From Lichenostomus cassidix (lineage: Eukaryota; Chordata; Aves; Passeriformes; Meliphagidae): a DNA stretch of 64,000 bases. Numbering within the stretch: the first letter of the stretch is position 1; each line of letters opens with the position of its first letter. The notes under the pieces are model-generated. The model was not told the origin of the DNA, ran no database searches, and saw nothing but the letters and a program-made list of their open reading frames with translations. The stretch covers positions 9,637,762 to 9,701,761 of the forward strand of contig CM039183.1 of the NCBI GenBank assembly GCA_008360975.2. The letters run 5' to 3'. Both the position numbers and the translations under genes were made by a program. Shown here one piece after another: positions 62,101 through 64,000 of this stretch.

Positions 62101-62601
62101 CTTCAAGCAGATAATTTAGCATGAAAAACTGCATCAGTAAGAGCTTCTGTTAGGAAGCATGAGGAGAAAGTGATTTGAAGCTAAATTATTAATACACACA
62201 GCAAATCACTTGAGAATGTATAGTGGAAAACCTGGTGGCTTTTTCTGCGTTTCTTCTATTTGTAACGTGTTGTATTTAAGGACATAATGACTGTGGGGCA
62301 ATGGGATTTTTTGATCTAAAATTATAGCAGATAATGAAGTAACTTTTTGGGTCGTAAAAATTATGATGGGTGATGAACAATCTAGTAAATACTGTAAAAG
62401 AGAGCAGTGCTACAAAGGTTGTTGGTGGGCTTTTTTTCAAACTTTAGCAAGTGAACACTGCATTTTTATAAAAGAGCATTTTTTGTCCTTGGTTTTAGTT
62501 TAACTCACTCCTTTTCCTGTCTTACTGAAATGTCTAGCTACTGAAGAAAGAAAGCCAGCTGAATTCCTTATTGTTGAAGGACAAAAATATGCAACAGTTG
62601 G
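38002..62601 (+). CDS. VPS54: VPS54, GARP complex subunit (15 coding exons, 3' end outside window)
   Basis: Fifteen exons join in frame to 741 codons plus 2 nt: 38002-38137, 38984-39225, 40664-40742, 43379-43413, 44730-44861, 47372-47757, 51731-51857, 52914-53021, 55350-55405, 56868-56964, 57453-57790, 59669-59798, 60219-60400, 61125-61237, 62538-62601. Every intron is GT-AG and every phase matches. The product follows mammalian VPS54 (about 977 residues) from M-A-S-S-H-S-S-S-P-V to K-Y-A-T-V-G. VPS54 joins VPS51, VPS52 and VPS53 in GARP, which tethers endosome-derived vesicles at the trans-Golgi network; VPS50 replaces it in the recycling complex EARP. The N-terminal half holds the helical region for complex assembly and a Ser-rich acidic linker (about 545-570). 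The C-terminal endosome-binding domain, where the mouse wobbler L967Q change lies, is beyond the window. Confidence 0.97.
38984..39225 (+). CDS. VPS54: VPS54 coding exon 2 (residues 46-126)
   Basis: 242 nt after CTGCAG. It includes the conserved V-N-L-P-A-A-L-N-D-P-R and F-F-T-K-T-W-G segments. Donor GTAAGA at 39226. Confidence 0.95.
39226..40663 (+). other. VPS54 intron with a 13-bp inverted repeat
   Basis: AT-rich intron with T runs near 39800 and 39870. GGAGACTTCTACA at 39746-39758 has an exact reverse complement at 39824-39836. No gene seen. Confidence 0.6.
40664..40742 (+). CDS. VPS54: VPS54 coding exon 3 (residues 127-153)
   Basis: 79 nt. Encodes R-E-K-V-H-E-R-C-K-N onward to L-L-H-T-H and ends after the first base of Asp153 at GTACAG (40743). 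Confidence 0.93.
41165..41605 (-). mobile_element. CR1 retrotransposon fragment (intronic)
   Basis: The + strand matches the antisense of the avian CR1 3' region in order: the 'tgatctagtctagaccat' head, 'accaccctcacagtaaaagc', 'gcccattgcctgctgtcctg', 'ctgggcaccactgagaaaaa', a lead-in to 'aatcatccttgtggctct', and 'tgtgctggggagctcaaacc'. It is 5'-truncated with no intact reading frame. It lies in the intron between coding exons 3 and 4. Confidence 0.75.
42965..43270 (-). mobile_element. Diverged CR1 remnant (intronic)
   Basis: Matches antisense CR1 landmarks loosely: 'ttggcagggacttcaggagg' at the left, then 'ctgggcagcctgctccaatg' and 'tcctcatgttcagtcagaag'. A 27-bp partial duplication (ATATCCAGAAAAT at about 43100 and 43126) lies within it. 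Confidence 0.55.
43379..43413 (+). CDS. VPS54: VPS54 coding exon 4, 35-nt microexon (residues 153-164)
   Basis: Encodes the end of Asp153 and K-S-R-T-D-L-E-Q-V-P-K, between ATTTTAG and GTATGG. Its length is not a multiple of three, so skipping it would shift the frame. The residues match mammalian VPS54 as I recall it. Confidence 0.92.
44730..44861 (+). CDS. VPS54: VPS54 coding exon 5 (residues 165-208)
   Basis: 132 nt, phase 0 at both ends. Encodes I-F-M-K-P-D-F-A-L-E-D-P onward to S-S-K-L-L-Q-E-K. Donor GTACAA. Confidence 0.94.
47372..47757 (+). CDS. VPS54: VPS54 coding exon 6 (residues 209-337)
   Basis: The largest VPS54 exon in the window (386 nt). Encodes L-S-H-Y-L-D-I-V-E-V-N-I through the helical, coiled-coil-prone stretch around residues 235-275 to Q-G-I-H-S-F. 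It ends inside Arg337 at GTAGGT. This region contributes to assembly with other GARP subunits in the family. Confidence 0.96.
47758..51730 (+). other. VPS54 intron (about 4 kb)
   Basis: No exon or gene recognised. A T/G low-complexity tract occupies about 49989-50050. A poly-A/C tract occurs near 51463-51486. Confidence 0.6.
51731..51857 (+). CDS. VPS54: VPS54 coding exon 7 (residues 337-379)
   Basis: 127 nt after TTTTTCTTAG. Encodes H-L-G-S-Q-L-C-E-L-E-K-L-I-D-K onward to D-D-C-Q-I-L-E-E. Donor GTATGT. Confidence 0.95.
52914..53021 (+). CDS. VPS54: VPS54 coding exon 8 (residues 380-415)
   Basis: 108 nt, phase 0 at both ends, preceded by a very long T-rich tract (about 52871-52908). Encodes E-R-L-V-S-L-V-F-G-L-L-K-Q-R-K onward to A-K-N-I-I-K-Q. 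Confidence 0.95.
55350..55405 (+). CDS. VPS54: VPS54 coding exon 9 (residues 416-434)
   Basis: 56 nt. Encodes C-V-V-N-T-V-S-Q-I-E-E-I-D-T-E-V-V-V and ends inside Lys434 at GTAAGT. Confidence 0.92.
55780..56100 (+). mobile_element. CR1 retrotransposon fragment, sense orientation
   Basis: Reads in CR1 sense: 'cccagcaagggcaaatgcca' (reverse-transcriptase part, K-G-K-C-type text), then 'gagccaggctcctctcagtt', 'ctgatcaaacactggaacac', 'ggcccagagaagctg' and 'agttggacctgcc'. The two parts are closer together than in a full CR1, so it looks internally deleted. Its frame is open for 202 codons by chance and is not a host gene. Confidence 0.7.
56868..56964 (+). CDS. VPS54: VPS54 coding exon 10 (residues 434-466)
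   Basis: 97 nt after TTTTTTCAG. Encodes L-A-D-Q-M-R-M-M-N-F-P-Q-W-F onward to F-L-K-R-I-K, which matches the family closely. Donor GTAAGA. Confidence 0.95.
57453..57790 (+). CDS. VPS54: VPS54 coding exon 11 (residues 467-579, Ser-rich acidic linker)
   Basis: 338 nt. Encodes A-T-L-N-T-I-R-S-V-V, then H-E-G-M-F-I-S-D-A-F-G and a Ser/Thr/Glu-rich disordered linker with S-D-S-V-S-E-P-E-C-T-T-D-S-S-S-S. It ends inside Met579 at GTGAGT. It is GC-richer than the other VPS54 exons and is the least conserved part compared with the human protein as I recall it. Confidence 0.95.
59669..59798 (+). CDS. VPS54: VPS54 coding exon 12 (residues 579-622)
   Basis: 130 nt after ATTTTTAG. Encodes I-S-D-D-M-K-L-T-D-L-E-L onward to V-K-F-L-M-A-R-A-K. 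Donor GTGAGG. Confidence 0.95.
60219..60400 (+). CDS. VPS54: VPS54 coding exon 13 (residues 623-683)
   Basis: 182 nt after GCATGCAG. Encodes D-G-F-L-E-K-L-N-S-N-E-F onward to H-E-E-R-K-T-K-L and ends inside Ser683 at GTACCT. Confidence 0.95.
61125..61237 (+). CDS. VPS54: VPS54 coding exon 14 (residues 683-721)
   Basis: 113 nt. Encodes L-L-L-D-N-E-R-W-K-Q-A-E-V-P-A-E-F-Q-D and ends after the first base of Ala721 at GTGTGT, a weaker donor. A run of nine A sits just before the junction. Confidence 0.94.
62538..62601 (+). CDS. VPS54: VPS54 coding exon 15 (residues 721-742), last in window
   Basis: 64 nt after TGTCTAG. Encodes T-E-E-R-K-P-A-E-F-L-I-V-E-G-Q-K-Y-A-T-V and the first two bases of Gly742, then GTAAGA. 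The next family residues (T-V-L-L-L-I-R) are not found before 64000, so the following exon is outside. Confidence 0.93.
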
Positions 62602-64000
62602 GTAAGATGCCCTCTTTTCTCTTAGCAGTGGGTTGGTTGGCAAGAACTTTTGAGTAGAACTGTGATGAATGCTAACAGCTTTAGCAATCTTATTTAAATT
62701 AAAAATCCCTCTCCTTTCACAGACTAGTTTCTCTTTGGTTCCCAACAGTTATGAAACACTACAAACTTTTCTGTACCTTAAAATGCTATTTTTTCCTCTA
62801 AATGACTAGGCTGAAGTTTATCATTTTATTTGAATGTTTTTTTTCCAGTTATTTCATGAAAACACACAGTCATAAAAAACAGATTTGTCTTCTGAGCACA
62901 AACCTGAGCACTGTTATTCCTTGCAATCTAGGTTCTCTGGCAAAAATTGATGAAAAAGACTTTTAAAGGTCATCTTGTCCACCCTCCCTGCAGTGAGGAG
63001 GGACACCTTGCACTAGCCCAAGTTGCTCAGAGCCCTGTCCAACTCAGCCTTGAATGTTTCCAGGGCTGGGGCACCCTCCACCTCTCTGGGCAGCCTGTGC
63101 CACCATTCTCATTGTACAAAATTCCTTCTTTATGTCTATTGTGAATCTACCCTCCTTGACTTTAACACTGTTGCTCCTTGTCCTATCACTACCAAACTAA
63201 AAAGTTTGTCCCCATCTTTCCTATAAGCCCCCTTTAAGTACTGAAAGGCTGCAGTAAGGTCTCCTCAGCCCTCTTCTCTCCAGGCTGGACAGCACCAAAA
63301 TACATGAGTCCACTAATGGATGGTTATCTTAGTCAGAATAACATATTGGCCATCTCAGTAGCTGCATGTGCTATTTCTTGGTATCCTGGCTACTTTGAAT
63401 TGGAAAGTGGAAAGCTGGTTATATCAGAGATATTTTAAAATGTATGATACTCACTTCTTTCTTTCATTTAAAAGCATGCTATGTTTCCAAAGACTGCGAG
63501 GCTTAAGCAATAATTATGCATTAGAGTGTTTTTGGGGAGGGAGTAAAGCCTGGAAGATCTCACTCCCCAGAGTCCTAACATCAATTTACACCAAACTTAA
63601 AAGGTGTGAAGTACAGAATGTCTTGGACCAGCTGTTATTTTGTGAGTTGCTTCATGATAGTGCGTCACTGTTCAATTGAAAACAGAATCTGATGGCTGAG
63701 AACTTGTGTGCCAGCCAGCTGATACCACTGCTGAAGAGCATTTCAGGTTGAGTAGGAACATTGCTCTAAAGGATAAAATTTGCTTAATATATGATGTGTT
63801 TGATAATCTGCCTCTGCTCACTTGAAACTTGTTGTATTTAGCTCTGTGAAGCAATTGCGAGCTTCATGCTGCAAATATTTGTTTCATTTCTACACACCTC
63901 TACATACCATTGCTTTGTATCTAATCAAATAAAGTGCATTCATCAAAAATGCCTAGATAGATGTTCACAAAACATTCTCCAGGTGTTTATTTTCAGTTGA
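62602..64000 (+). other. VPS54: Start of VPS54 intron 15
   Basis: No exon found. It contains the CR1 fragment at about 62950-63305 and otherwise unremarkable AT-rich sequence. Confidence 0.7.
62950..63305 (-). mobile_element. CR1 retrotransposon fragment, antisense, clearest copy
   Basis: The + strand follows the antisense CR1 consensus step by step: 'aaaggtcatcttgtccaccc', 'gagggacaccttgcactagc', 'ttgaatgtttccagggctgg', 'tctctgggcagcctgtgcca', 'ttgtcctatcactacc', 'ctgaaaggctgcagtaaggt', 'cttctctccaggctggacag'. It is truncated at both ends. This copy is the best evidence that the genome is avian. Confidence 0.85.

Noticed and set aside
1..64000. tRNA, rRNA, snoRNA, CRISPR arrays, operons and viral genes
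   Set aside because: Looked for typical motifs and repeat structure on both strands and saw none that could be supported. The window is ordinary vertebrate gene and intron sequence.

Overview
The window is nuclear DNA from a vertebrate, most likely a bird. It has GT-AG introns, truncated CR1 non-LTR retrotransposon remnants of the avian type (clearest at about 62950-63305, 41165-41605 and 55780-56100), few other repeats and compact introns. The species cannot be fixed from the sequence alone. It contains two protein genes on the + strand, head to tail: PELI1 (complete coding region) and VPS54 (5' end plus 15 coding exons, cut by the right edge). From memory, human PELI1 and VPS54 are neighbours on one strand in the same order, so this looks like conserved synteny.

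Layout. 1-7682: upstream non-coding or PELI1 intron sequence with one CR1 remnant. 7683-13664: PELI1, six coding exons that join without a frame break into 418 codons. 13665 to perhaps about 17100: PELI1 3' UTR, with an 11-nt match to miR-21 just after the stop and a miR-155 seed match further on. About 17100-28880: intergenic, no gene recognised. About 28890-29725: CpG island with the probable VPS54 promoter and one or two non-coding first exons. 29725-37975: VPS54 intron 1. 37976-62601: VPS54 coding exons 1-15, encoding 741 codons plus 2 nt of about 970. 62602-64000: start of the next intron with a CR1. The C-terminal exons lie beyond the window.

The two proteins are not known to act together. 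PELI1 is a RING-like E3 ubiquitin ligase of Toll-like/IL-1 receptor and T-cell signalling. VPS54 is the GARP-specific subunit that tethers endosome-derived vesicles at the trans-Golgi network.

I found no new gene system. The points most worth a second look are: the sharp CpG-rich block filling the first two thirds of the last PELI1 exon; an out-of-frame AUG 5 nt upstream of the VPS54 start that opens a 58-codon overlapping ORF across the first splice junction; short upstream ORFs in both 5' UTRs; the miR-21 and miR-155 sites; an X-box-like palindrome in the VPS54 CpG island; and a 13-bp perfect inverted repeat in a VPS54 intron.
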